Assembly (NCBI GenBank): GCA_977006965.1
Contig: OZ345376.1
Location: 744,001 to 808,000, forward strand
DNA: 64,000 nt
Reading direction: 5' to 3'
From: Phymatolithon calcareum
Lineage: Eukaryota; Rhodophyta; Florideophyceae; Hapalidiales
The notes beneath the pieces were generated by a model. The model was not told the DNA's origin. It worked only from the letters and a program-made list of their open reading frames with translations, and searched no databases. A program made the translations under genes and the position numbers. Shown here one piece after another: positions 44,770 through 54,416 of the stretch (its first letter is position 1; each line of letters begins with the position of its first letter).

Positions 44770-45098
44770 ATCGAGGTTCTTGTTGTTTTTCTCCGAAGTG
44801 TCCTTAGCTTCAACCGTATTCTCACATGCTTGGACGACTCCGTCGTCTGGAATGTCAGTGGATACATCGCCTCACCCAATCCGCAATCCGATTCGTCGAA
44901 CGTCACATCCCTTGACACAATCACCTTCTTGGAGCTTAGATCCCACAGCTTATATCCTTTGGACGAAGTCGCATATCCCAGCATAATGGCTTCACGAGTT
45001 CGAGAGTCGAGTTTCTTAACCTTCTTTTTCGGAATCACGTACCAACACTTATGCCAAATACACGTAAGTGTCCCAAGTCTGGAGCGGCACCCATCCAT
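44766..45098 (-). pseudogene. Copia A integrase C-terminal fragment
   Basis: Contains KCWYVIPKKKVKKLDSRT and REAIMLGYATSSKGYKLWD, the copia integrase C-terminal (GKGY/GYS-type) region, and VIVSRDVTFDES. It is out of phase with the catalytic core before it and with the reverse transcriptase after it. Confidence 0.75.
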
Positions 45099-45415
45099 AT
45101 GTGATGGGGGGTCGTGTTCGAAGGCAGTCCTCGTGACGTAACTCGATTGCGAACATACACAGCAGTAGCAAGTGCTTCAGCCCAGAACTTCTTCTCGATG
45201 CCTCTGTGATGAAGGATCGAGAGCACCATGTTGAGAAGTGTGCGGTTCATGCGCTCAGCCACCCCATTCTGTTGTGGAGTATATGCTACTGTGAGTTGCT
45301 GATGTATACCGTGTTGTGCCAAATATGCCTTGAACTCGTTGGAAAGGTACTCGCCTCCGTTATCGGTCCTAATAGCCTTGAGCTTTGGTGCAGTCGAGAA
45401 GTGCTGAACGTTCAA
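45035..45415 (-). pseudogene. Copia A integrase core, second half
   Basis: Contains AIRTDNGGEYLSNEFKAYL (second catalytic Asp) and YTPQQNGVAERMNRTLLN (catalytic Glu). It lies just downstream (in element sense) of the solo LTR. The frame ends in a shift at LRVFGISVGT where relatives read LRVFGAKCWYV. Confidence 0.8.
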
Positions 45416-45472
45416 ATGCTTAAGCTTTCTACCAGTATGGGTTTCAGCATACTTGTGGAACTTGTTGTTTGA

Positions 45473-45937
45473 GGTTAAGGATACTATAAGGATGATGGAA
45501 TGGTTTCGTTGAGATGAATTGGTTGAGTGGTTGCTGAGTTGTTGGTGAATGAGTTCCTTGGTTTATTGCCTTGCTCGACCTCACAACCTGGCTATATAGT
45601 CCTGTATATCAGATCTAGACTAGCTCTACATGCTAGATCAAATTATGGGCCCTTGCTAGACGACGGAGACCAAGTAACCCTAAACAAATCTTTCATAACA
45701 TTATCATATTGTCATACACGTGTAATATACCAAAACTCATCATTTTCGATGCTGAGTACGATGGTATGATTCGTATCGGCCAATCACATCTGTACACGTG
45801 TCCAGAGCAAAATTCTTCTCTGAACGTCTCCAAACACAGCTGTGAGACTTATTGACACGTGTACACTTGTACCGAGATCAAACATCCACAAATGAAGTGT
45901 GATGCGACTAATGCTCCAAGCAGTCACACTTCCAACA
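45473..45937 (-). repeat. Solo LTR (type II) inside copia A integrase
   Basis: 465 bp, starts TGTTG and ends CAACA, flanked by perfect 5-bp duplications GAACT (45468-45472 and 45938-45942). The integrase sequence joins cleanly across it. It belongs to the same LTR type as the one at 49681-50551. Confidence 0.92.
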
Positions 45938-45942
45938 GAACT

Positions 45943-46486
45943 TTCGAAAACACTCAAAGCTCTCCGACTTCCGTTGCATGGTGTATACCGTGGTCCACTT
46001 GGAGTGATCATCTATGAATGTGATGAAGTATTGCGATCCTCCAAGTGACGGAATGTCGATAGGACCTAAGACGTCAGAATGTACGAGATCGAGAACGGCT
46101 TCAGAACGAGTACTACTAGACTTTGGGATAGGAGCGCGATGACCTTTGCCGGCGAGACAGCCTTTGCATGGATTGTCTGAGATTGGATTGGGAGCTAGTT
46201 TCACAGCTTTGACCACCCCATGACGTACCATATCAGAGATACCAGAGTGATGGACATGAGCGAGACGTTCATGCCAAAGCTGGAGACTAGCAAGACAAGA
46301 AACTTCGTTAACTCTATTGCCATCTGCAAGATCGAGTGAGTAGAGACTCTTGGGATGTGTTCCTGTAGCAACCGTGTCATCATGAGCTTTAACATAGCAA
46401 CTACTGTTCTTGAACTTAATCCCATATTCATACTCATCCATTTTGGATACCGATAGTAAAGAGTATCCAAAGTCCGGTATGTGCAT
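45943..46486 (-). pseudogene. Copia A integrase zinc domain and first half of core
   Basis: Begins HIPDFGYSLLSVSKMDEY. The HHCC zinc motif is HERLAHVHHSG ... NPCKGCLAGKGHR, followed by VLDLVHSDVLGPIDI (first catalytic Asp). It is in phase with gag-protease upstream, separated only by the TGA near 46504. The frame runs to 45908 through the solo LTR by chance. Confidence 0.8.
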
Positions 46487-46501
46487 AACATCCCTGAGTT
46501 T

Positions 46502-47545
46502 TCATTTCGACGGTTTCCCATTCCCATTGATCGTAATAATGGCATCACCCTTTCCAGCGATTGTGGCCTTAGCTTTCGTTCCCATTTCAACAGTAGACGA
46601 AAGTTCGGTGTACGTACTGAAGAGTGAGTGGTCAAAAGTCATGTCGGATGTGCTTCCAGAGTCAATGATCCAGGACTTGGACTTCTCGGAAATGTCGGAA
46701 TTGCGCACCTTGGCCATCAAGCATACAAAGTCGGAATCACACATGACACGAACAGGTTCCGACTCATCAGCCAGAAATGCAGATGGTTTTGTTTGCTTTT
46801 CATTCCGACGTTTGTATCCTTCCGGAGCAAGGTGAGGGAATTTGGTCCAACACTTAACGCTCTTATGTCCGGATCGATGACAATGGTCGCAGTGATCACG
46901 AATGCGTTCTCCATCGCGTCTGGCTGTGAAGAGTGCGGCAGTCTCAGCTTTCACGGTTGATGCTTCGACTCTCGTAGACATACGCTGCTCCTCTTGCAAA
47001 AGTCTGCTCTTCACAAACTCGAGCGAGAATGACTCATCCTCGTTGCCAAGAGCATCGAGTGCACTGATTAAGCTATCGTACCGTTCCGGAAGTCCTTTAA
47101 GCACAGCCATCGCCATTTCTTTGTCGTTGATATCAACACACATTGACTTGAGGGTGGATGCGAGCTGACGAATACGGTTCGTATAAAAAAGTATTTTCTC
47201 GTCCTCGAGCATTGTGGCGGTATAGAACTTGCGGCGAGCGGCCAGTTTGTTCAGTAGAGTATGTCGTTCAAAGATATTTAGAATCGACTGCCACATTTCC
47301 TTGGCCGTATTCACATCTTGCACATGCTCGAGATGTTTATCCGAGAGAGAAAGTCCGATAATAGCCTTTGCCTTGTCACTTCGACGCCAGAGAGTGAAAT
47401 CGTCCGAGTCCCGTGCTGGTGGATCGTCCTCAATGTGTTCATCAAGTTCGCGGAATGATAGTACTAGCTGAATTTTCTGTTTCCAAGCATGGAAATTGGT
47501 CTCATTGAGTTTCTCGACCTTCAGCGTTCCTTGCGAGTTGTCCAT
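46502..47545 (-). pseudogene. Copia A gag and protease
   Basis: The ATG at 47545 gives MDNSQGTLKVEKLNETNFHA. The frame is open to 47608, but all relatives share this ATG. It contains the UBN2/DUF4219-type gag, the zinc knuckle CDHCHRSGHKSVKC (CX2CX4HX4C) and the protease IIDSGSTSDMTF. It ends at an in-frame TGA (TGC in C and D) rather than a natural gag end; the following codons continue the pol frame. Confidence 0.85.
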
Positions 47546-47621
47546 TTTGTGGAGTGTGGGTCTTCTATTCTTGTCGAAAATCCGTTCGGGGAGTCCACTG
47601 CGAGTCAACCGAAGTTAAATA

Positions 47622-47915
47622 TCAAGGCAATCTGTCCCGTATAAGAAATTTCTTCAAGTCAATGTGACCTGGACCTTGATCAGGGGATGGCTCAATGGCC
47701 ATATACCTCTTGTGGCGTTTTGGTACACCTGAACCTGCAGCCGGCAACACGCACTGCAAAACGTTTTGTGGTATCCTGAAACGGGCCAAGTAAGAATCAA
47801 AGATTTTTAACAAGGATACGCAACAGGAAAACCCTTGTGGTGTTTTGGTACACCTGAACCTGCAGCCGGAAACGCGCACTGCAAGACGCTTAGTGATCCC
47901 CTGAAGCGGGCCCAT
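47622..47915 (-). CDS. Copia A leader frame
   Basis: 97 codons between primer-binding site and gag, containing two copies of a GSGVPK[H/R]HK-type motif and ending AIEPSPDQGPGHIDLKKF then LIRDRLP. Equivalent frames occur in elements B, C and D with the same C-terminus and stop. It may be a real leader peptide or a by-product of a conserved RNA structure. Confidence 0.4.
   Translation of the reverse strand: MGPLQGITKRLAVRVSGCRFRCTKTPQGFSCCVSLLKIFDSYLARFRIPQNVLQCVLPAAGSGVPKRHKRYMAIEPSPDQGPGHIDLKKFLIRDRLP
47708..47889 (-). repeat. Leader tandem units, copia A
   Basis: Two units of about 55 bp (47708-47763 and 47834-47889) with core GCCGGCTGCAGGTTCAGGTG followed by TACCAAAAC, about 70 bp apart. 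Same arrangement in B, C and D. Confidence 0.8.
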
Positions 47916-48113
47916 AAGGATCAGAGATACTTAACGAGGATAGGCGAGCAGGAGAATCGGAGACAAGAATCTTCTGAAGCGGGCCGAGCAAGAATCAACG
48001 ATTCTTGAAAAGGATACGCAAGCAGAAAGATCAGACAGAGACAGATCGGGGGCGAAGGAGAACCCCGGTGATGATGACGATGAGGACGAAACGCGGTGGT
48101 TGAGGTGCGTTGA

Positions 48114-48127
48114 CTGGGCCCATAACC
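48114..48127 (-). other. Copia A primer-binding site
   Basis: GGTTATGGGCCCAG on the minus strand, directly after the 5' LTR. Confidence 0.9.
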
Positions 48128-48573
48128 TGTTGACGAAGATTAGGCAAGTGATGGGGAGAAAGAAAAAGTTTGGTTGAAAGAAAATGGTTGAGTAGAAGCT
48201 GAGATAGGTGAGAATGTGTTCCTTGGTTTATTGACTTGTCGGACCGCAGGTCAAGACTATATAGACCTGAGAACTCAATCAACTTGATCAAAAAAACCAC
48301 ACTTGACGACGGAGACACTCTAACCCTAAACAAATTAGTCATAATATAATATGACGCGTGTAACATGAAAAAATGAAGAATCATCTACTGAGTGAAGGGA
48401 GTATGATTATTATACTCTTATCATACTTTGACACGTGTCACTGCCAATCTTCTTGATTCAAAGTTCTGAGACACTTTGACTTTCGACTTGACACGTGTAC
48501 ACGTGTACCGAGATCATACCTTGATATTGAAGTGTGTTTGCCACTAGAGCTTCAAGCAATCACACTTCCAACA
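48128..48573 (-). repeat. Copia A 5' LTR
   Basis: 446 bp, TGTTGGAAGTGTGATTGC... start on the minus strand. Landmarks as in the 3' LTR. Confidence 0.9.
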
Positions 48574-49680
48574 ATATGCTCTTGCGCGCAATACAGTGCT
48601 CTCGGGTGCTGGATTTATCACGGCCCAGCCGCAAGAAGCGCGCTTCTTGCGGCTATCCGCGCATCGGTTCCGCATTGCCTCTGCTATTTTTCACCGCGCT
48701 CTCAGCCTGCAGTTCGGTTTGCGCATACAATGTTGCAGAGCGCAGAGCTCCAGGTATTAGCCATTGCACCTATTCGCGCAAAATTTCTACTGCGTGATGT
48801 GGAGCATTATACTGCGGGTTTCCGATTCATAGTTCAGATTGACGACAGCACGCCCCGACAACGTTATGAAGTGTAGTTAATGTTTCTAAATTTACATTTG
48901 AGATAGCGATCTAACCAAAATGCACTGTGGTACAGGTCTGGGCTATGTTTTGAACCGGCATGATAGCGAATAGTTTATTGTGCATGTATGAATCATCTTA
49001 GAGAGAGGAGCTCCTGTCTGGAGTATAGGGAACTTGTACCGTCGTGGAAAGAGTAATTAGTATCGGAATCATTCACGCAAGGCGTCTGCTTGACGAGCCA
49101 CCCTGATATCCGCGTATGCGAGGTGCGGACTGTCCAAGAGTGTCGTTGTTATCTCCGGACGGAACATGTGGGTCAGATCGCGGGGATCTAGGGTGTGGAC
49201 GGCCTTGGAGACGGCCCCGAGAAAACTGTGTGGGAGGAGACGGACGAAGCGCCAGGGCGCCAGGACCGCTAATAACGGTGCATGGCTCAGGCGCGGATAG
49301 GTTGGGATTTGCCGGAACCCAGATCTCGGTTCTAATCCATGCTTGGGGAAGCGAGATAAAATTCACGTGGGAAAGTTCCCAGTCCTGCGGGTTTGTTTCT
49401 GGATGTGGCCTGTTCATTTTGGGAAATACGGAGCGAGCGGTGTAGAGTGGGGATATTGTGAAATGAAGCTTGAGGGAGATATTGCGAGCTCAAGGCTGCA
49501 GGTTTGAGAAGACTACTTTATATAATGTGCAGATCGATACGCACAGGCGCATCTCAGCTGCGCGTTTGCACACACTGGTTTATCGTCCCTCTGATTTCGG
49601 CATTCCAAATACCACAAGTGGTGTATCCCTGGACATTGCACATTGAGTGCCCAGTTAACATCGAGCTCGAGTCCCAAAAC
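48574..49680. other. Non-TE segment between copia A and F
   Basis: GC-richer than the elements around it. It holds a 28-bp perfect palindrome at 48627-48654 (half-site AGCCGCAAGAAGCG). A plus frame to 48876 ends RFIVQIDDSTPRQRYEV, and a minus frame at 49073-49417 (114 codons, Pro/Ser/Arg-rich) has no recognised domain. This may be a surviving piece of host sequence, but no gene can be asserted. Confidence 0.35.
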
Positions 49681-50551
49681 TGTTGTTGGAGGTTAGGGAT
49701 GCGATAAGGATGATGGAATGCTTTGGTTGAGATGAATTGGTTGAGTCGTTGCTGAGTTGTTGGTGAATGAGTTCCTTGGTTTATTGCCTTGCTCGACCTC
49801 AGAACCTGGCTATATAGTCCTGAATATCAGATCTAGACTAGCTCTATATGCTAGATCTAATTATGGGCCCTTACTAGTGTTGGAAGAGTGACTGCTTGGA
49901 TCTCTTGTCGCAGTACACAGTATCCTATGTCATAAGTCTCTAACCATTTCTCATATGTTATGATAGAATCAATCCATGTTTTTTCGTCTTTACTGACAAT
50001 GTAGCAGTTCAATCAATTTATTGATTGATCTTGTTATTGTCAGTAATTCAATCATTTTGTTGATTGAATCAATCACAGTCGACATTTCAATCTTTTAGTT
50101 GATTGATTCAATCACAGTTAGTAGTGCAATGAGCATCAGAAGTCTTATCATACCTCAATCTGAGGCCTATATAAGACCCGGATCTGATGCCCCGACTCAA
50201 TATACCAAGGAACATCTCACAACCAACCCAACCATCTCAACCATCAACCTCAAAACCTCCATCCAACAGCTGGACGACGGAGACCAAGTAAACCTAAACA
50301 AATCTATCATAACGTTATCATATTGTCATACACGTGTAATATACCAAAACTCATCATTTGCGATGCTGAGTACGATGGTATGATTTGTATCTGCCAATCC
50401 CATCTGTACACGTGTCCAGAGCAAAATTCTTCTCTGAATGTCTCCAAACACAGCTGTGAGACTTATTGATACGTGTACACGTGTAACGAGATCAAACATC
50501 CACAAATGAAGTGTGATGCGACTAATGCTCCAAGCAGTCACACTTCCAACA
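49681..50551 (-). repeat. Copia F 3' LTR (type II), interrupted
   Basis: Without the 391-bp insert and its duplicated bases it is about 475 bp and closely matches the solo LTR at 45473-45937, including TATATAGTCCTG and AATAAACC landmarks and ACACGTGT words. Confidence 0.85.
49878..50268 (+). repeat. Solo LTR (type III) inside the LTR of F
   Basis: 391 bp from TGTTGGAAGAGTGACTGC to ATCCAACA. It matches the 5' LTR of element E but with fewer ACCATCTCAA repeats. It is flanked by ACTAG (49873-49877) and GCTGG (50269-50273), each one change from GCTAG, the sequence at this point in the other type II LTR, so an aged target duplication is likely. Confidence 0.85.
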
Positions 50552-50643
50552 CTCCCCCTTGATCGAGGGATACTAATACTCTCTCTTCCGTACTCCCATA
50601 TCTTGCGAGAACTTGACAGTCTTGACACGATCGAGTGGCTTCG

Positions 50644-51426
50644 TCAGTGCATCTGCAACCATACACTAGGTACTGCAGTGTGGATCAAGATTTTGCCGCT
50701 TGCGACAACATCGCGAACATAGTGATACTGAATGTCAATATGTTTGTTGCGCTGAGTGATAGCAGCGTTCTTTCCCATCGCGATCGCACTTTGACTGTCG
50801 GTATTTAGAGTCATAGGAGTCGGCTTGTGGAGACCTTGGATATCGACGATAAGTCTTGACAGCCACACGGCTTCCTTGGCGGCGGCACAAGAAGCGATGT
50901 ACTCCGCTTCGCATGTTGACGTGGCAACGATGGTTTGCTTCTTTGGACGCCAGCTTATGGCTCCCCCTGCAAGAAGGAACACATAGCCACTTGTTGATCG
51001 CCTTGTCTCACGACATCCTGCCCAATCCGCGTCCGTGTACCCGATTGGAACAAGGCTACCAGTTGCACCGAGCAGGATTCCATGGTCTCGAGTGCCTGCA
51101 ATATACCGAAGAACGTGCTTTACACCCATCCAGTGACGCTTAATGGGTTTCTCACAAAAAGAAGAAAGCTTTCCGACCGAGTCCGAGATGTCTGGACGAG
51201 TTCCGACCATTAAGTACATGAGACATCCGATAGCTGGACGATAAGGGACTTCGTCTGCAAGTGACTCGGTGATATCGAGTTCTTCAATTGCGATGTTCTT
51301 ATTGCTTAACTCCATTGGAGTAGATGCTGGTTTCGAGTTTTCCATGCCGAAGCGTTCTAACACTGACTGAGCGTAGACCGACTGTGAAAGATGAAGTGTC
51401 CGATTTGTGCCATTACGGCGGATCAA
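50644..51426 (-). pseudogene. Copia F RNase H and end of reverse transcriptase
   Basis: Contains LHLSQSVYAQSVLERFGMEN, YTDADWAGCRETRRSTSGY, CEAEYIASCAAAKEAVWLS and NTDSQSAIAMGKNAA. A deletion just before it removed part of the EASVCLGLEIRRD segment seen in A and B. The frame ends prematurely at HTAVPSVWLQMH. Confidence 0.8.
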
Positions 51427-51967
51427 GGTTTTTCATCTCAAACCGCTTGTTCAACTCCCCCTTGATCCACGAAATGGCAGATGTGTCGTTTCCAGCAATC
51501 AACAAGTCATCCACATACAACGCAATGATCATGATGCTGTTTGACTTGTGCCGAACGTATAGACATGGGTCGTTGGGATTGCTCGAGAACCCGAGCTCGT
51601 CGATAAGGAACTTGTCGATCTTGGCATGCCACTGTCGCGGAGCTTACTTCAGGCCGTATAGTGCCTTGAGGAGCTTGCACACTAGGTCTGGACGCTTGGG
51701 ATCTCGAAAACCAGCTGGAACTTCCATATAGATATCTTCGTCAAGGTCGCCATGCAGGAAAGCTGTAACAACATGCATTTGGTGTAGTTCCAAGTTATGG
51801 ACAGCAACTGCTGCAAGTAGGATACGAATCGATGTGAACTTAACGACTGGGGCACAGGTCTCACCATAGTCCACCCCATGCACCTGTCGAAACCCTTTTG
51901 CTACGATTCGAACTTTCGGACCTGTATCCTTGACCTTGAAGACATACTTGCACGGAAGGATGTTCAT
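51427..51967 (-). pseudogene. Copia F reverse-transcriptase core
   Basis: 51644-51967 reads YVFKVKDTGPKVRIVAKGF, HVVTAFLHGDLDEDIYMEV (relatives have MDVVTAF, so the catalytic Asp of motif A is changed to His here) and ends at a TAA replacing Gln in LKQAPRQW. YVDD follows near 51505 in the same element. Confidence 0.75.
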
Positions 51968-52076
51968 GTCAGAGTTGCGCGGAACAAGCTTCCAAGTGTT
52001 GTTCTGGACAAGAGACGAATGTTCTTTCTCAATGGCCGGTGACCAGAAGTCGACATTTTGATTTGAAATCGCTTCC

Positions 52077-52521
52077 TGTTCGAAGTGTGATTGCTTGGAG
52101 CTCTAGTCGCAAACACACTTCAATATAAAGGTATGATATCGGTACACGTGTACACGTGTCAAGTCGAAAGTCAATGTGTCTCAGAACTTTGAATCAAGAA
52201 GATTGGCAGTGACACGTGTCAAAATATGATAAGAGCATGATAATCATACACCCCTCACTGAGTAGATAATTTTTTGATTTTTTCGTGTTACACGTGTCAT
52301 ATGATATTATGACAAATTTGTTTAGGGTTAGTGTGTCTCCGTCGTCAATTAGGGTTTTGATCAAGTCTGGTTTTGTTCTCAGGTCTATATAGTCTTGACC
52401 TGAGGTCCGCCAAGTGATTAAACCAAGGAACTCATTCTCACCTATCTCAGCTTCTACTCAACCATTTCACATCAACCAAACTTTTTCTTTCTCCTCATCA
52501 CTTGCCTAACCTTCTCCAACA
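52077..52521 (+). repeat. Copia C 5' LTR (type I)
   Basis: 445 bp, starts TGTTCGAAGTGTGATTGC (one change from the A consensus) and ends CTCCAACA directly before the primer-binding site. Confidence 0.88.
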
Positions 52522-52535
52522 GGTTATGGGCCCAG
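52522..52535 (+). other. Copia C primer-binding site
   Basis: GGTTATGGGCCCAG; its ATG opens a short leader frame (MGPVNAPQPPRF...). Confidence 0.9.
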
Positions 52536-52637
52536 TCAACGCACCTCAACCACCGCGTTTCATTATCATCGTCATCATCTCCGGGGTTCTCCTTCGCCCC
52601 CGGTCTGTCTCTGTCTGATCTTTCTGCTTGCGCATCC

Positions 52638-52958
52638 TTGTCAAGAATCGTTGATTCTTGCTCGGCCCGCTTCAGAGGTTCATTAAGCGTCTTGCAGTGC
52701 GCGTTGCCGGCTGCAGGTTCAGGTGTACCAAAACACCACAAGGGTTTTTCCTGTTGCGTATCCTTGTTAAAAATCTTTGATTCTTACTTGGCCCGTTTCA
52801 GGATACCACAAAACGTCTTCCAGTGCGTGTTGCCGACTGCAGGTTCAGGTGTACCAAAACGCCGCAAGAGGTATACGGCCATTGAGCCATCCCTCGACCA
52901 AGGTCCGGGTCACATTGACTCGAAGGGATTTCTTATACGGGACAGATTGCCTCGATAG
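52638..52958 (+). CDS. Copia C leader frame
   Basis: 106 codons, with AAGSGVPKHHKGF and TAGSGVPKRRKRY repeats and the terminal EPSLDQGPGHIDSKGFLIRD block shared with A, B and D. The two tandem units are at 52688-52743 and 52813-52870. Coding status uncertain. Confidence 0.4.
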   Translation: MSRIVDSCSARFRGSLSVLQCALPAAGSGVPKHHKGFSCCVSLLKIFDSYLARFRIPQNVFQCVLPTAGSGVPKRRKRYTAIEPSLDQGPGHIDSKGFLIRDRLPR

Positions 52959-53031
52959 TTAACTTCGGTTGAATCGCAGTGGACTCCCCGAACGGATTTT
53001 CGACAAGAATATAAGACCCACACTCCCCAAA

Positions 53032-53120
53032 ATGGACAACTCGCAAGGAACGGTGAAGGTCGAGAAACTCAATGAGACCAATTTCCATGCTTTGGAAACA
53101 GAAAATTCAGCTAGTACTAT
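53032..53120 (+). pseudogene. Copia C gag, N-terminal piece
   Basis: Starts MDNSQGTVKVEKLNETNFHA. An extra T near 53092 (GCTTTGG instead of GCTTGG) shifts the frame. Interrupted by B at 53121. Confidence 0.8.
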
Positions 53121-53420
53121 TGTTTTTGGAGGTTAGGGAGGAGATGAGGTGAAGGAAAAAGTTTGGTAGGAGTGAATTGGTTGAGTAGAAGATGAGTTGT
53201 GTGTGAATGAGTTCTTTGGTTTATTCACTTGGCGGACCTCAGGTCAAGACTATATAGACCTGAGAACACAACCAGACTTGATCAAAACCCTAATTGACGA
53301 CGGAGACACACTAACCCTAAACAAATTTGTCATACTATCATATGACACGTGTACCATGAAAAAATCAAAAATCATTTACTCAGTGAGGGGAGTATGATTA
53401 TCGTCCAAGCAATCACACTT
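53121..53420 (-). repeat. Copia B 3' LTR, internally deleted
   Basis: Matches 58067-58370 and then jumps to TCCAAGCAATCACACTT, followed by GATCGAGGG of the polypurine region. Two deletions removed most of U3 and the LTR/polypurine junction. Confidence 0.85.
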
Positions 53421-53432
53421 GATCGAGGGACA

Positions 53433-53660
53433 CTACGACTTCCTCGCGCATATACCCATGTCATGTGCGAACTTGGCCGTCTTTACACGATCGAGTGGCT
53501 TGGTGAGTGCATCCGCAATCCAATACTTGATAAATATCTTGCCCGTGGAAACCACATCACGAACATAGTGATATTGGATGTCTATGTGCTTGTTCCTCTG
53601 AGTGATGGCCGCGTTTCGCCCGGTCGCGATCGCACTTTGACTGTCAGTGTACAGAGTCAT
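53433..53660 (-). pseudogene. Copia B RNase H C-terminal piece
   Basis: MTLYTDSQSAIATGRNAA ... ADALTKPLDRVKTAKF. In phase with 53673-54311; separated by a TAG at 53673-53675. A short deletion removes the CNTESMV-type residues present in A. Confidence 0.8.
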
Positions 53661-53672
53661 GGCGGATGGCTT

Positions 53673-54311
53673 CTAGAGACCTTGAACATCGGCAATGAGT
53701 CTTGACAACCAGACAGATTCCTTGGCGGCGGCACACGAAGCGATGTATTCCGCTTCGCATGTTGAAGTGGCGACGATGGTTTGCTTCTTTGAACGCCAGC
53801 TTATGGCTCCCCCTGCAAGAAGGAACACATAGCCACTCGTGGACCGTCTTGTCTCAACACATCCCGCCCAATCCGCATCCGTGTAACCGATTGGAACCAA
53901 ACTCCCACTTCCACCGAACAAAATTCCATGATCTCGAGTACCCGCAATATATCGCAGAACACGCTTCACGCCCATCCAGTGACGTTTCAGAGGCTTTTCC
54001 CAGAACGAAGAAAGCTTTCCGACCGAGTCCGAGATGTCTGGGCGTGTACCAACCATCAAGTACATGAGACTTCCGATGGCTGGACGGTATGGAACTTGTT
54101 CATCGACGAGCTGGGTGATGTCGACTTCTTCGGTTCCGGTGTTCTTGTTGCTTGACTCCATAGGGGTTGGTGCTGGTTCCGAGTTCTCCATGCCGAAACG
54201 TTCCAAGACTGACTGAGCGTAGACCGACTGCGAGAGGTGAAGAGTTCGAAGTGTGCGATCTCGGCGAATTTCAAGTCCAAGACAAACACTAGCTTCTCCA
54301 AGGTCCTTCAT
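53673..54311 (-). pseudogene. Copia B RT connection and RNase H
   Basis: LGEASVCLGLEIRRD, RYIAGTRDHGILFGG, YTDADWAGCVETRRSTSGY, CEAEYIASCAAAKESVWLS. In phase with the main frame but isolated by a TGA (54318-54320, Arg in A) on one side and a TAG on the other. Confidence 0.8.
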
Positions 54312-54416
54312 CTCAAATCACTTGTTCAGCTCCCCCTTGATCCACGAAATAGCAGAAGTATCGTTTCCGGCAATCAGCAAGTCATCCACATATAGCGCGA
54401 TGATCATGATGCTGCT

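Larger units (their letters stand above)
42535..48573 (-). mobile_element. Copia element A (Ty1/copia, with both LTRs)
   Basis: Complete layout on the minus strand: 5' LTR (48128-48573), primer-binding site (48114-48127), leader with repeats, gag-protease, integrase, reverse transcriptase-RNase H, polypurine tract (42979-42995, AAGGGGGAG next to the LTR) and 3' LTR (42535-42978). The integrase is split by a solo LTR, and the frame carries a stop and two frameshifts. The flanking 5-mers differ (GGGAC left, ATATG right). The left flank is LINE sequence that does not resume on the right, so the ends were probably not made by one simple insertion. Confidence 0.85.
49681..52076 (-). mobile_element. 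Copia element F, 5'-truncated by element C
   Basis: Minus strand. The 3' LTR (type II) is 49681-50551, itself split by another LTR. Then come a polypurine tract (50552 onward, AAGGGGGAG) and RNase H and reverse-transcriptase sequence up to 52076, where the LTR of element C begins inside codons reading NVDFWSPAIEKEHSS-like sequence. The rest of F would lie beyond C but is not in the window. Confidence 0.8.

Noticed and set aside
49073-49417. 114-codon minus frame between copia A and F as a host gene
   Set aside because: Pro/Ser/Arg-rich with an overlapping plus frame of similar length and no domain; kept only as a note.
52688-52870. Repeat-spacer look of the leader units, considered as a CRISPR array
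   Set aside because: Only two units per element, located in a retrotransposon leader of a eukaryotic sequence; no cas genes.
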